A program made the translations under genes and the position numbers. Below the pieces are notes generated by a model. The model saw nothing but the letters and a program-made list of their open reading frames with translations, did not search any database and was not told the DNA's origin. A DNA stretch of 64,000 nt from Heliomicrobium gestii (GTDB lineage: Bacteria > Bacillota > Desulfitobacteriia > Heliobacteriales > Heliobacteriaceae): assembly GCF_009877435.1 (NCBI RefSeq), contig NZ_WXEX01000002.1:1-64000 (forward strand), written 5' to 3'. Below are positions 1 to 9,062 of the stretch, one piece after another (position 1 is the stretch's first letter; each line of letters begins with the position of its first letter).

Positions 1-38
1 TTATTTGAAAAATAAACTCACCCTCCCATCGGCAATGC

Positions 39-44
39 TATAAT
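39..44 (+). promoter_or_regulatory. Candidate -10 box for the YibE/F gene
   Basis: A perfect TATAAT lies about 45 bases upstream of the first gene. No good -35 is seen at 17 bases (TTGAAA lies too far away at 5-10), so this promoter is only tentative. Confidence 0.4.
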
Positions 45-88
45 GATATCTACATAAAAAGGGTTATTTGCTAAGGAGGGCACATACT

Positions 89-1348
89 TTGAAATCTCCC
101 TTGTCAGGTTGTCTCCCGCCGTTTTGGCGTACTGGATTAACGATACTTTTACTCGTATGCGTTATGCTGGGACAACCTGCTTTCGTTGCCCAGGCTGCGC
201 CATCGGCCTCTACACCGTCTTCGAGCCCCTCCCCTAACAGCCCTAATGATGCCGCCTTTGAACCACCCCAAGAGATGTATCTGAAAGGGAAGGTCGCCTC
301 CATACTGGCGGAGTATCCGGAAGCGGATCCCCTTAACGCCGACGCTCCATCATCGCTGCTGCGGCAAACCCTCCTGGTGGAGTTGCTCGACCCGCCTTTT
401 CAAGGGCAGACACAGGTGATCACCAACAGCGTCAACCTGCAGAATCCCTATAACGGCATCTACCTCCATCCGGGCGAAGAGGTGGTCGTCTACGGCACCC
501 TAGACGCTCAGGGCCGTTTGCAGGGCGCCGCGATTCAGGATTTGATCCGGCACCGCCCCATCCTCACCGTAGCGGCGATCTTTGTCGTGCTCATCGTCGT
601 TCTCGGCGGTCGTCGCGGCATCGCCGCCCTCGTTACCCTGGCGTTGACGGGCGTGCTCATCTGGTACGTACTGCTCCCGGCCATATTGAAGGGGCAAAGC
701 CCGCTCCTGGCCAGTTCTCTCGTCTGCGCCGTCATCGGCCTGATCGGCACCCCAATCATCGGCGGGTTGAATCGAAAATCACTGGCCGCTGTGGCCGGCA
801 TCATCGCCGGCGTCATCGCCGCCGGCCTCTTGGCCTATCTGACGGGGCAACAGGCCCGCATCACCGGCATCGAGTTTGAGTACGCCACGATGATGCTCGC
901 CATCCCGAACCGACCGCCCCTCGACTTGCAGGGCGTCTATTTTGCCGGCGTGCTCATCGGCAGCCTGGGGGCCGTCATGGATACGAGTTTGACCGTCGCT
1001 TCGGCGGCCCAGGAGATCCGCCAGTTGCACAAGACTGTGGGCCGGAAAGAACTCTGGCAAGCCGGCATGAACGTGGGGCGCGACACGATGGGCATGATGT
1101 CCAGCACCCTGATCCTGGCCTATGTGGGCGGCGCCCTCTCCCTCCTCGTCCTGTTGATGGCTTACGAGACGCCAGCCCTGAAGATCATCAACTCCGACCT
1201 GCTCGTCAGCGAGATCATCCGCTCCGCCGCCGGTTCCATCGGCCTCATCCTCTGTATCCCCGTAACGGCCTTCTGTTCGGCCTTTCTGCTTTCAAGCTCC
1301 GGAACTGCTACAGACAGCGCAGACGAGGACAAGCGCACTGCCGATTGA
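89..1348 (+). CDS. YibE/F family integral membrane protein
   Basis: The protein has about 419 residues. A hydrophobic N-terminal segment (signal peptide or anchor) is followed by a Ser/Pro-rich linker, an extracytoplasmic beta-type domain (about residues 60-155), and seven to eight membrane segments. The block GAVMDTSLTVASAAQEI is typical of the YibE/F family, whose biochemical role is unknown. The start is a TTG chosen because AAGGAGGG lies 8 bases upstream; an earlier TTG at 68 overlaps that ribosome site. An intrinsic terminator follows the gene, so it is probably monocistronic. Confidence 0.85.
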   Translation: MKSPLSGCLPPFWRTGLTILLLVCVMLGQPAFVAQAAPSASTPSSSPSPNSPNDAAFEPPQEMYLKGKVASILAEYPEADPLNADAPSSLLRQTLLVELLDPPFQGQTQVITNSVNLQNPYNGIYLHPGEEVVVYGTLDAQGRLQGAAIQDLIRHRPILTVAAIFVVLIVVLGGRRGIAALVTLALTGVLIWYVLLPAILKGQSPLLASSLVCAVIGLIGTPIIGGLNRKSLAAVAGIIAGVIAAGLLAYLTGQQARITGIEFEYATMMLAIPNRPPLDLQGVYFAGVLIGSLGAVMDTSLTVASAAQEIRQLHKTVGRKELWQAGMNVGRDTMGMMSSTLILAYVGGALSLLVLLMAYETPALKIINSDLLVSEIIRSAAGSIGLILCIPVTAFCSAFLLSSSGTATDSADEDKRTAD

Positions 1349-1700
1349 CGAAATGCCATCTTCTTTCCCACATGGAAGCTACCCCCACACTAACATCCCT
1401 GCGCCGCTGAAAATCAGCGGCCTTTTTTTTCGCGCCTTTTCTAAGATGTTGATCGGCACTGGCCGATTCGCCCTCCCCTTGGTGGAAGGGAACGACGACG
1501 CCGCGATTTGCCCCTCTCTCCGTTACCGTCTTCATTACCTTGCCCCCGGCCCCTGTTTTTTATTGTCTCCTTCACCACAATCCAGCAACAGGGCGACGTC
1601 GAGCTATGGGCGAGCCAGCGCATAGGATGGTATTCTCTGACGGAAAGTAATGAAAGCGCTGCGACCGTTCCATTCATAAGGAAAGGTGGCCTGTGACCCT
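1349..1700. other. Intergenic region
   Basis: Apart from the terminator at its left end, I see no RNA gene, repeat or convincing promoter in this 350-base stretch. Short open frames here have no ribosome sites. Confidence 0.5.
1403..1430 (+). terminator. Rho-independent terminator of the YibE/F gene
   Basis: GCCGCTGA and its complement flank a short AAAT loop and are followed by eight T residues. Confidence 0.9.
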
Positions 1701-3326
1701 ATGAACAAAAACCGGACGTTGCTCCTGATCGGACTCTTTTTAGCCATGTTTTTCGGCGCCCTCGACCAGACGGTGACATCAACGGCCATGCCGACCATCA
1801 TCGCCCAACTGGGCGGTTTTCCGCTGATGGCCTGGCTCGCCACAGCGTACATGCTCAGTTCCACCATCGTCGTACCCATTGCCGGGAAACTGGCCGATCA
1901 ATTTGGACGCAAACCGGTCTACCTCTTTGGACTTGGCCTGTTTATGGCGGCCTCGGCCCTCTGCGGGTTGGCCGGTTCCATGGAGCGGCTCATTCTTTAC
2001 CGCGCCCTCCAAGGGATCGGCGGCGGGGTGATGATGCCCATGTCCCTGATCATCATCGGCGATATCTTTACCGGCGAGGAACGGGCTAAATTCCAGGGTG
2101 TCTTCGGCGGTATCTTCGGCCTCTCCTCAATCATCGGACCCCAGATCGGCGGATGGTTTGTCGACCATTTGGCCTGGCAGTGGGTTTTTTACATCAACCT
2201 CCCCTTCGGGCTCCTAGCGGCGCTGTTCATCGCCCTCGGCCTGCGCGATGAGCGGATCCGCGGGAAAGCGCCCATCGATTACAACGGCATCGCCACCTTC
2301 ACCATCGCCATGGTCAGCCTGCTGCTGGCGCTGAGCCTCGGCGGGACCGAATATCCCTGGCTTTCCTGGCAGATCGCCGGACTTTTCGCCGGCTTCGCCG
2401 TCTTCCTCCTTCTCTTTCTGCGGGCGGAAAAAAGGGCCGAGGAGCCGCTCCTGTCGCTGTCTCTCTTCCGCAACAGATCCTATGTGCTGTTAAACCTGAT
2501 CGGCTTTTTCATGACCATGGGCATGTTTGGGGCCATCATGTTCATGCCCCTTTTCATGCAGGGTGTCGTCGGCGTAACCGCATCGGGTGCGGGAACGACG
2601 ATGACGCCGATGATGCTGTCCATGATCGTCGCCAGCACCCTAGGGGGACGGGCGCTGCTCCGCCTCGGCGTGAAGCCGCAGGTTCTGGGCGGCCTGCTCA
2701 TCATGATGGCAGGCTTGTTGCTGGTAACCACCCTGGGTGTCGGCGCGACCCGTTGGACGGCGTCGCTGTACCTGGTGATCATCGGCTTTGGGTTGGGCCT
2801 GGTCATGCCTGTGCTGACCATCGCCCTGCAAGAGATCTTCCCTCGCCACCTGCTTGGCGCCGTAACCGCCTCAGGGCAATTCTTTCGCTCCATCGGTGGC
2901 ACCTTCGGTGTAGCCCTCTTCGGCGCTGTGATGAATCAGGTGTCCGGGCAGTCCCTCCGGCAGGATCTCCTGCCCCTGCTCGCCCAGGCCCCCGCCGTGA
3001 CCCGACCCGTCGTCGAGCCGATCCGGTCACTGCTGGAGACCAACCCCCAGTCGCTCTACTCCATGCTGCTCCAGGGCGATGTGATGGCCCGGATCCCCGA
3101 ATCCTTCCGTGTGCTCATCGAACCGGTGATCAAATCCTCCCTGGCTGCATCGATCCACGCCGTTTTCTGGACAGCCGCCGGCGCTACGGTGCTGAGCTTT
3201 CTCACTACCCTCTTCCTTCCCACGATCCGCATCTCCCAGGCCGCCACTGGCAAAGGGAGGGATATCGCCGGAGAAGCGGAGCGGCAGGCAAGCGCTGAGC
3301 CGGCGCTGGAAAAAGGCCCACGCTAG
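1701..3326 (+). CDS. DHA2-family (EmrB/QacA-type) MFS drug exporter
   Basis: This is a 14-helix major facilitator, about 541 residues, expected to be a proton-driven multidrug exporter of the cytoplasmic membrane. The N-terminal LDQTVTSTAMPTI block, motif A (GKLADQFGRKP) and motif C (GPQIGGWFVDH, then WQWVFYINLPFG) are characteristic of the DHA2 group. The C-terminal tail is cytoplasmic and charged. The ATG follows an AAGGTGG at a long spacing; a GTG five codons upstream is an alternative start. No regulator gene is adjacent, so the substrate cannot be inferred. Confidence 0.92.
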   Translation: MNKNRTLLLIGLFLAMFFGALDQTVTSTAMPTIIAQLGGFPLMAWLATAYMLSSTIVVPIAGKLADQFGRKPVYLFGLGLFMAASALCGLAGSMERLILYRALQGIGGGVMMPMSLIIIGDIFTGEERAKFQGVFGGIFGLSSIIGPQIGGWFVDHLAWQWVFYINLPFGLLAALFIALGLRDERIRGKAPIDYNGIATFTIAMVSLLLALSLGGTEYPWLSWQIAGLFAGFAVFLLLFLRAEKRAEEPLLSLSLFRNRSYVLLNLIGFFMTMGMFGAIMFMPLFMQGVVGVTASGAGTTMTPMMLSMIVASTLGGRALLRLGVKPQVLGGLLIMMAGLLLVTTLGVGATRWTASLYLVIIGFGLGLVMPVLTIALQEIFPRHLLGAVTASGQFFRSIGGTFGVALFGAVMNQVSGQSLRQDLLPLLAQAPAVTRPVVEPIRSLLETNPQSLYSMLLQGDVMARIPESFRVLIEPVIKSSLAASIHAVFWTAAGATVLSFLTTLFLPTIRISQAATGKGRDIAGEAERQASAEPALEKGPR

Positions 3327-3365
3327 TGGCGGGCGCCCGCCGGTTTTACCGTTCAACAGGCCAAC

Positions 3366-3405
3366 CAAAAAAAGAGCGCCGCCCCTGTAACAGAGACGAC
3401 GCTTT
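3366..3405 (-). terminator. Terminator of the chemoreceptor gene
   Basis: On the minus strand an imperfect GCGTCGTC...GGCGGCGC hairpin is followed by seven T residues, just downstream of the chemoreceptor stop codon. A GC palindrome at 3329-3343 may end the exporter gene on the other strand. Confidence 0.7.
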
Positions 3406-3426
3406 GTTGACGACTGTTTTTCCCTT

Positions 3427-5448
3427 TTACAGTCGAATACCCTCAATCAAACGGTTCAGCCTCTCTACGCTGCGGACGTTATCATCGGTCCGTTCCATCA
3501 TGGCCTGGACCGTCTGGGCAATGGCCGCCGACTGTTCGGCGATCTCCTCGGCGCCTTTGGCGCCTTCGTCGACAGCCTGGGTCACCTCTTGGATCGCTTT
3601 GGCGATCTCTGTCACAGAGGCATTCAGTTCCTGGGCGGTAGCAGAAAATTCGTCCATAATCGCCTTGACCAACACAGCGTCATCCCTGTATTGGCTGCCG
3701 ACAGCGATCAACTGGCCATAATCGGCCAACACCTGCTCGTCAAAAAACCGCAGCATTTTTCCGGAACTGCCAGACAGATTCGCTACGGCTCCGTTGACCG
3801 CGCCGACAGTTGCTTGAATGTCGGCGGCTGCCCGAGAGGACTGGTCGGCAAGCTTGCGAATCTCTTCGGCAACAACGGCAAAGCCCCGCCCGGCATCGCC
3901 GGCTCGCGCCGCCTCGATGGCCGCGTTCAGAGACAACAGATTCGTCTGCTCGGTGATCTGCAGGATCGCCGCAGCTAACTGGTTGATCTGGTTCACCGCT
4001 TGTGACTCAGCAATGGCCTGCTCGACAAGTCCTTTGACATCTTCATAAACGACCTGAGCCTGATCATAGGAATGCTGGGCTGAATTCCGCAAATCTTCGG
4101 CGCGCCCATTGATCTCCAGCGATAAATCCGCCCCTTCACTCGCTTTGACAGCGACATAGTGAGCCGCCTTCTCCATCTCGCCGACGGAAGCGGTGATCTC
4201 CTCTGTCGATGCTGCCGACTGCTCCATACCGGCCGAGAGCTCTTCCGTGGCCGCCGAAGCGCGACCTGCCTGGTCGACAACCTGGCCGATATTTTCCTGA
4301 ACCGACCGGGCGTTTTGCCGGATCGCCTCAGTTGACTCACTGATCTGGGCCGTCATCGCGCCGATGGTCTTTCGCATAGTCAGCATGGCCCGCGCCATGG
4401 CCCCCGTTTCATCTTTGGCGCCTGTCAGGTGATCATAACCTTTCTGATCCTCACGGAAATCAAATGCCGCTGTCTGATCGATCAATTTTGTCACCGTTAT
4501 GACAGGTGCAAGAAAGCGGTTGGCGAGCAGCCACACAACGCCGGCGGAGAGCGCTGTCATCACCAGAGAAAGCAACAGAATGAAGCGCCCCATCTCTTCG
4601 ACCGGTTTTTCCATATCATCCACACTGCCGGTCAGAACGAGGGTCCAATCCAATTCCGGAATCAGCACATAGGCAGCCAACTTTTGGGCGCCTTCAAAGG
4701 AATACTCGAGGTATCCCGGCGTCAGTTCCTGAACGGCTCCCTTGCGCTGTACCAGGTCGCTAATCTCCTGGACAGGGACTTGTTTTCCAAGCATTCTTTT
4801 GTCCGGATGGGTGATCAGGTTCCCCTTCTTGTCCACTAAAAAGCCATAACTGCTATCGGCATCAATAAAGCGCAGTTTCGACAGATCAGAGGTCAATTTA
4901 TCGGCGAACACAGCGAAACCAACTGCTCCGATCGGCTTCCCCTCTCCCGATTTGACAGGGGCTTGATAGACGATGATCTGACTTTCCGTTGATTTTGAGG
5001 TCAGCGTTTCACTGATGACCGTTTGTCCAGTCGACATGGCTCTTCGAAAGTAGTCCCTTTCCGATATGTTCACGCCGATCAAACGGGGATCCGTGTCGAC
5101 AACGATCCGACCTGTAGCATCGACGATGAAGATATGCTCTAGCTCTGGCGCCGCCTGAATCACTCTTTTCAGTTCCTCCGTCTCACTCATGATGAGTGAC
5201 CGGGCTTTTTCGGCGCTTCCGGGCAAAGCGTTCTGTAGAAGCAAGTCGCTAACGGTTTGCTTCAGCGCCACCATCTCACTTCGCTTTTTCCAACCCTCTC
5301 CCTCGCGGACGATGTTTTCGGCTACCGTCAATCCGATCTGGTTGATGCTTCGCTTGATCTGCGCCAACATGATGTCGGCCGACCTGTTATAAGCCAACAG
5401 GCCGAGCATCGTTGAGGTGAGGATGATCAACGTCACCATGGTAGCCAT
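3427..5448 (-). CDS. Methyl-accepting chemotaxis protein (dCache sensor, HAMP, signalling domain)
   Basis: The layout is a first membrane helix at the extreme N-terminus, a large extracytoplasmic dCache-like domain ([25 protein letters not shown]), a second helix near residues 288-311, HAMP, and a long coiled-coil signalling domain. The signalling tip ([15 protein letters not shown]...[13 protein letters not shown]) is canonical. There is no CheR/CheB-docking pentapeptide at the C-terminus. The annotated ATG has no ribosome site; seven codons upstream an in-frame ATT at 5469 sits 8 bases after AGGAGG, so the protein may start there (see findings). The CheY gene is divergent from it. Confidence 0.95.
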   Translation of the reverse strand: MATMVTLIILTSTMLGLLAYNRSADIMLAQIKRSINQIGLTVAENIVREGEGWKKRSEMVALKQTVSDLLLQNALPGSAEKARSLIMSETEELKRVIQAAPELEHIFIVDATGRIVVDTDPRLIGVNISERDYFRRAMSTGQTVISETLTSKSTESQIIVYQAPVKSGEGKPIGAVGFAVFADKLTSDLSKLRFIDADSSYGFLVDKKGNLITHPDKRMLGKQVPVQEISDLVQRKGAVQELTPGYLEYSFEGAQKLAAYVLIPELDWTLVLTGSVDDMEKPVEEMGRFILLLSLVMTALSAGVVWLLANRFLAPVITVTKLIDQTAAFDFREDQKGYDHLTGAKDETGAMARAMLTMRKTIGAMTAQISESTEAIRQNARSVQENIGQVVDQAGRASAATEELSAGMEQSAASTEEITASVGEMEKAAHYVAVKASEGADLSLEINGRAEDLRNSAQHSYDQAQVVYEDVKGLVEQAIAESQAVNQINQLAAAILQITEQTNLLSLNAAIEAARAGDAGRGFAVVAEEIRKLADQSSRAAADIQATVGAVNGAVANLSGSSGKMLRFFDEQVLADYGQLIAVGSQYRDDAVLVKAIMDEFSATAQELNASVTEIAKAIQEVTQAVDEGAKGAEEIAEQSAAIAQTVQAMMERTDDNVRSVERLNRLIEGIRL

Positions 5449-5712
5449 AATCTTATACCGGAGCGAAATAGGAACCGCCTCCTATCTTTTAAAAGTGCGA
5501 TTAAAGGATCGATTGAACGATTTCGCGGTTTCAAAAGGGCTGCTTTCACAGGAGCGATTGACGCTTCTGCCATAACCATTTTATAATCAATTAATGCACC
5601 TTGCAACTTTTTACACAATCACAATTCCGCCATTTGTTCTTGTTCATAACATCTTCACCATTTTCTACCTTTTCTCGATTTTCACATTTGCAATTCGAAG
5701 GAGGGAACACCG

Positions 5713-6072
5713 TTGAAAAAACGCATCCTCGTCGTCGTCGACGCCGCATTTATGCGAATGACCTTGCGAAAGATGCTGGAGGAAGCGGGCTATGACGTGA
5801 TGGAAGCGCCCAACGGCAACGAAGCCGTTCGACTGTGGGAAGAACTGGCGCCCGACCTGGCCACGATGGACATCACCATGCCCGAAATGGACGGCATCAG
5901 CGCTGTCCGGGCGATCAGAGCCCTCGACCCCAAGGCCAAAATCGTCATGTGCAGCGCCATGGGACAACAATCCATGGTGGTAGAGGCGATCACCGCCGGC
6001 GCAAAGGACTTTATCGTCAAACCCTTTCAGAAGGAGCGAGTGCTCAAAACGGTCGGGAATGTGCTCGAATAA
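5713..6072 (+). CDS. cheY: CheY-like single-domain response regulator
   Basis: The 119-residue receiver domain is closely similar to Bacillus CheY (phosphoacceptor Asp in TMDITMPEMDG, switch Ser in MCSAMGQQSM, Lys in FIVKPF). It should carry the chemoreceptor signal to the flagellar switch. One of the two N-terminal acidic Mg2+ ligands is missing: the usual VDDAAFMR is VVDAAFMR. The TTG start follows GGAGGG at good spacing. The gene is divergent from a chemoreceptor and ends at a strong terminator, so it is monocistronic. Confidence 0.93.
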   Translation: MKKRILVVVDAAFMRMTLRKMLEEAGYDVMEAPNGNEAVRLWEELAPDLATMDITMPEMDGISAVRAIRALDPKAKIVMCSAMGQQSMVVEAITAGAKDFIVKPFQKERVLKTVGNVLE

Positions 6073-6110
6073 TTGAAGCGAGTGTTCAAAGACATCGTGA
6101 AAAGCGAAAA

Positions 6111-6150
6111 AGAGGCAGTGCCATCGACGACGATGGCGCTGCCTCTTTTT
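6111..6150 (+). terminator. Terminator of cheY
   Basis: GAGGCAG...GCCATCG pairs with CGATGGC...CTGCCTC around a four-base loop, followed by TTTTT. Confidence 0.93.
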
Positions 6151-6185
6151 ATGTTCATCACAGCAGCCTTCCGCTGTTTCGCTGA

Positions 6186-6308
6186 TTAACTTCCGAATTT
6201 CCAGGGCTTTTTCAGTTCCGAGATGTTGGATGTTTCCAGCGATTTGACTCGGAGCATCTGCTCCATCTTGTATTGGGCGATGTCATCGGTGAAGAACCAT
6301 TCAAACAT
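6186..6308 (-). CDS. Small acidic/aromatic protein, 40 residues, unknown function
   Basis: A short frame beginning MFEWFFTDDIAQYKMEQM and ending LKKPWKFGS lies on the minus strand. Its ATG is preceded by AAAGGAAG at 8 bases, and a near-perfect 7-1-7 inverted repeat lies about 30 bases further upstream. I do not recognise the family. The ribosome site, the operator-like repeat and the absence of any other gene in the interval make it a plausible real small gene. Confidence 0.5.
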   Translation of the reverse strand: MFEWFFTDDIAQYKMEQMLRVKSLETSNISELKKPWKFGS

Positions 6309-6339
6309 GTTGCATACTTCCTTTCGTCAGGCGGTTCAT

Positions 6340-6354
6340 TGAGAACCGTTTTCA
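6340..6354 (-). promoter_or_regulatory. Fur-family-like 7-1-7 operator candidate
   Basis: TGAGAAC-C-GTTTTCA is an inverted repeat with one mismatch and the geometry of Fur/Zur/PerR/Mur boxes. It stands just upstream of the 40-residue gene. The assignment rests on shape only. Confidence 0.4.
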
Positions 6355-6597
6355 TTTAGAAGTATACGCCTCCAATGTGCGTCCTGTCAACCCTGTTCTT
6401 GAGAAAACAACCCACTGCCGCCCATTTCTTGCGGCTTCTCTTCTTTCCCATATCCCGCTTTATCCTGAATAGACAGCGTTTTCCCTCTCTATGCATTGCC
6501 CTTTGCCTTCATCTTCCCGACTTGGCACTTGCCTCCAATGAAATTATCCGTTATACTCAAAGCATAGACATAACCTCTACAATTCCGCATAAGGTGT

Positions 6598-6717
6598 CAA
6601 AGGGGAGTAGCTCACTGCTGACGGGTCAACAGCCGGCTTGTAAAGGCCTGGCCCTCAGGGTTCTAAGACCAGCAAGACCTTTGATTCAAAGTCGCACTTT
6701 GAATCAAAGGTCTTTTT
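6598..6717 (+). ncRNA. yybP-ykoY (Mn2+) riboswitch with terminator
   Basis: The conserved core is visible: AGGGGAGTAGC at the 5' end, GGTCAACAGCC, GGCCCTCAGGG, and AGCAAGACC at the 3' end. The final AAGACC runs into a long terminator hairpin (6675-6717) ending in TTTTT. The class binds Mn2+ and usually turns on metal exporters of the TerC/YkoY or MntP type, exactly as placed here. Confidence 0.93.
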
Positions 6718-6750
6718 ACATAAGTCAGATTCATGATAAAGGGAGTGCGC

Positions 6751-7503
6751 ATGTTGGAATTCCTGGGGAGCATCAGCGGAATAAAATGGAGTGATTTTGC
6801 CGAGCCCGCCTTTTGGCTGGCCATCGGGAGCATCATCCTCATCGATTTGATCCTGAGCGGCGACAACGCGATCCTGATCGCCATGGCTTGCCGGAACCTG
6901 CCGAGAGAACTGCGGACCCGGGGCATCATCTGGGGCACCCTTGGCGCTATCGCTTTGCGGATGGTCCTCGGAGCAGTCATCATCTATCTGTTGCAGGTGC
7001 CCCTGCTGCAAGCGGCAGGTGGGTTGCTCCTCGTCTGGATTGCTCTTAAACTCTTGATACAAGAGGACGACCACAATCATGTGGATGCGCCCAATCGCTT
7101 GTGGCAGGCGGTCAAGACGATCGTGATGGCAGACGCCGTCATGTCCCTAGACAATGTGGTCGCTGTTGCCGGCGTGTCCCATGGCAAACCGGGCCTGCTC
7201 TGGTTCGGCCTGCTCGTCAGCATCCCCCTCGTCGTCTACGGCAGCCGCCTCTTCCTGGCTCTCCTTGACCGTTATACGATCATCCTCTACGGCGGCGCCG
7301 GCATCTTAGGTTGGACGGCCGGCAAGATGCTGATTCACGACCCGCTCCTCTTGTCGAGCCTGCAAACACTGGGCATGCCGCCTCTTTTGCTCAACGAATC
7401 CGCTGTCGGGGCTGCCGTCACGGCCATCGTCCTGATCACGGGATGGTTCATCAATGACCGCAAAAAGCGGAAGCCCGCGGGCAGAGAAGCGCAGATCCTG
7501 TAA
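6751..7503 (+). CDS. TerC/YkoY-family membrane protein (probable manganese exporter)
   Basis: The protein has 250 residues and seven to eight membrane helices, with the two conserved acidic membrane motifs LSGDNAILIAMA and ADAVMSLDNVVAVAG. Family members with yybP-ykoY leaders export Mn2+, often to metallate secreted enzymes. The start is the ATG preceded by AAAGGGA; an ATG six codons upstream lacks a site. The riboswitch directly upstream indicates induction by excess Mn2+. Confidence 0.92.
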   Translation: MLEFLGSISGIKWSDFAEPAFWLAIGSIILIDLILSGDNAILIAMACRNLPRELRTRGIIWGTLGAIALRMVLGAVIIYLLQVPLLQAAGGLLLVWIALKLLIQEDDHNHVDAPNRLWQAVKTIVMADAVMSLDNVVAVAGVSHGKPGLLWFGLLVSIPLVVYGSRLFLALLDRYTIILYGGAGILGWTAGKMLIHDPLLLSSLQTLGMPPLLLNESAVGAAVTAIVLITGWFINDRKKRKPAGREAQIL

Positions 7504-7605
7504 CCCCCATAATACAAGGACGACACTCGGCCTGTGACGCACCAGGCGAACGAAGGCATAAAGGGCGATCACGGGGGCATGCTACGGTCGGAGGAGGTGA
7601 GCGTA

Positions 7606-7761
7606 TTGTCGCATATCCGGTGCAATGTTGAGGAGTGCCACTACAACAACAGCGAGATCTGCCAGGCATCGACCATCAAGGTTCGCTCCCGTGTCACTGA
7701 CCACATGACCAGCATCTCTGACGATACGGCCTGCGAAACATTCGTTCCGAAAAAGGTGTGA
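7606..7761 (+). CDS. DUF1540 domain protein
   Basis: The 51-residue protein carries the DUF1540 signature: C-x4-CHYN, then C-x-A-x2-I, and a C-terminal Cys. The four Cys suggest a small metal-binding or redox module; its function is unknown. The TTG start is fixed by AGGAGGTGA five bases upstream. A short hairpin with a T-run (7750-7769) overlaps the stop codon. Confidence 0.85.
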   Translation: MSHIRCNVEECHYNNSEICQASTIKVRSRVTDHMTSISDDTACETFVPKKV

Positions 7762-7824
7762 CCTTTTTCTCTCAAAGGCTCTCCCATGTCAAGGGGTTGT
7801 CTCATGTACCAGACAACCCCTTTG
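7750..7824 (+). terminator. Tandem terminators after the DUF1540 gene
   Basis: AAAAAGGT/ACCTTTTT forms a small hairpin over the stop codon. A second stem, AAGGGGTTGTCT/AGACAACCCCTT, follows at 7791-7822. The latter may also serve the convergent transporter gene. Confidence 0.75.
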
Positions 7825-7871
7825 TTACGCCCTTTTGTAGTGGAATCGGTCACATCCATCTATTACGACAT

Positions 7872-9023
7872 TTATGTTCTGTTTTTCTCAAATATGGACC
7901 ATGTGTGTTCCACATCAACCGTCAATTCGACCAACGCACCCGGAGACAGGGGATAATCCTGCCATTCGCGCAAAGACATGCGGATTCGCCACACCTCGTT
8001 GCTCCGGCAAATCACCATCACCTGCGCGCCTTCCATGGTTACCTCGTCCACCACCGATAACCAGCGGTTGACCCTTCGCCCGGCGGGAGCTTTGGTCTGG
8101 TCACAAAAGGGAGGCGTCACCTTGATGTGTTCCGCCCGGACGCAGAGCCACCCTTCCTGATGGGTTGCCGCTTCGTTGCTTGCTCCCTTTCCCCCTCCAT
8201 CGGTTGTCCAATCGAAGGACTCGGCGACAAATCGTCCGTCCCGGCATTGGACATCGTTGAGGCGTCCGTCTCCCCCATCGGTCGTGACAGGAATCAGGTT
8301 GTCCATCCCCATGAATCGGGCAGCAAAGAGGGTCTTCGGACGGTCATACATATCCAGCGGCGCTCCATCCTGCTCGATGCTTCCCTCCCGCATCAACAGC
8401 ATCTGGTCTCCCAGCCGGATCGCTTCCCCAAAATCATGAGTCACATGGATCACGGCAATCCCCCGTTCCCGATGAAGGCGGCGCAGCAATTCCTGCATCT
8501 TGTCGCGTGTCCGGGGATCGAGGGCTGACAAGGGCTCGTCCAACAGTAACAGCGACGGCTCCGTCATCAGCGCCCGCGCCAGGGAAACCCGTTGCCGTTC
8601 CCCTCCGCTGAGGTGCCCGGGAAACCGCTCCAGGAGGTGAGCGATTTCCATCGATTCGGCCAGTGCTTCCAGCGATTTTTTGGTTTTATCACTATCGACG
8701 CCTTCTTCCTTCGGCACCCCAAAGAGGATGTTCTCACGAACCGATAAGAAGGGATACAGCAGGCTGTCCTGGTAGGCGAGACCAAACCGGCGCCGTTCCG
8801 GCGGCAGCGCGGTAATGTCTTTTCCATTAAAAGAGAGCGATCCGCCCGTGGCGGCGCGAATGCCGGCGATCATTTCCAGAAGCAAGGTTTTGCCGCATCC
8901 TGTCGGTCCCACGACGACCAGATATCCCTGCGGTTTTACCTGAAAAGTGATATCACGCAATTCAAAGGTTCCCGCCGACAGGTTCAGGTTTTTTGCCTCC
9001 AATAATCCCGGTTCTTTCTCCAT
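7872..9023 (-). CDS. Molybdate/tungstate-type ABC transporter ATPase (ModC/WtpC-like)
   Basis: The nucleotide-binding domain shows Walker A GPTGCGKT, Q-loop AYQDSLLYPF, signature LSGGERQRVSLARAL and Walker B LLLLDEPLSALD. A C-terminal TOBE-like regulatory region begins near residue 240. It lies 39 bases after a ModB-type permease, forming a two-gene unit without its own binding protein; one of the solitary ModA proteins nearby probably serves it. The ATG has only GGAG upstream, and in-frame TTG codons at 9032 and 9053 are possible starts. Molybdate, tungstate or sulfate cannot be separated by sequence alone. Confidence 0.85.
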   Translation of the reverse strand: MEKEPGLLEAKNLNLSAGTFELRDITFQVKPQGYLVVVGPTGCGKTLLLEMIAGIRAATGGSLSFNGKDITALPPERRRFGLAYQDSLLYPFLSVRENILFGVPKEEGVDSDKTKKSLEALAESMEIAHLLERFPGHLSGGERQRVSLARALMTEPSLLLLDEPLSALDPRTRDKMQELLRRLHRERGIAVIHVTHDFGEAIRLGDQMLLMREGSIEQDGAPLDMYDRPKTLFAARFMGMDNLIPVTTDGGDGRLNDVQCRDGRFVAESFDWTTDGGGKGASNEAATHQEGWLCVRAEHIKVTPPFCDQTKAPAGRRVNRWLSVVDEVTMEGAQVMVICRSNEVWRIRMSLREWQDYPLSPGALVELTVDVEHTWSIFEKNRT

Positions 9024-9062
9024 GCGCTCCAATCGAAAGGCCCCCCTTTTCAAAAAGTTGCG

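Noticed and set aside
2753-3298. 181-codon frame inside the drug exporter gene
   Set aside because: A shadow of the exporter in another frame without a ribosome site.
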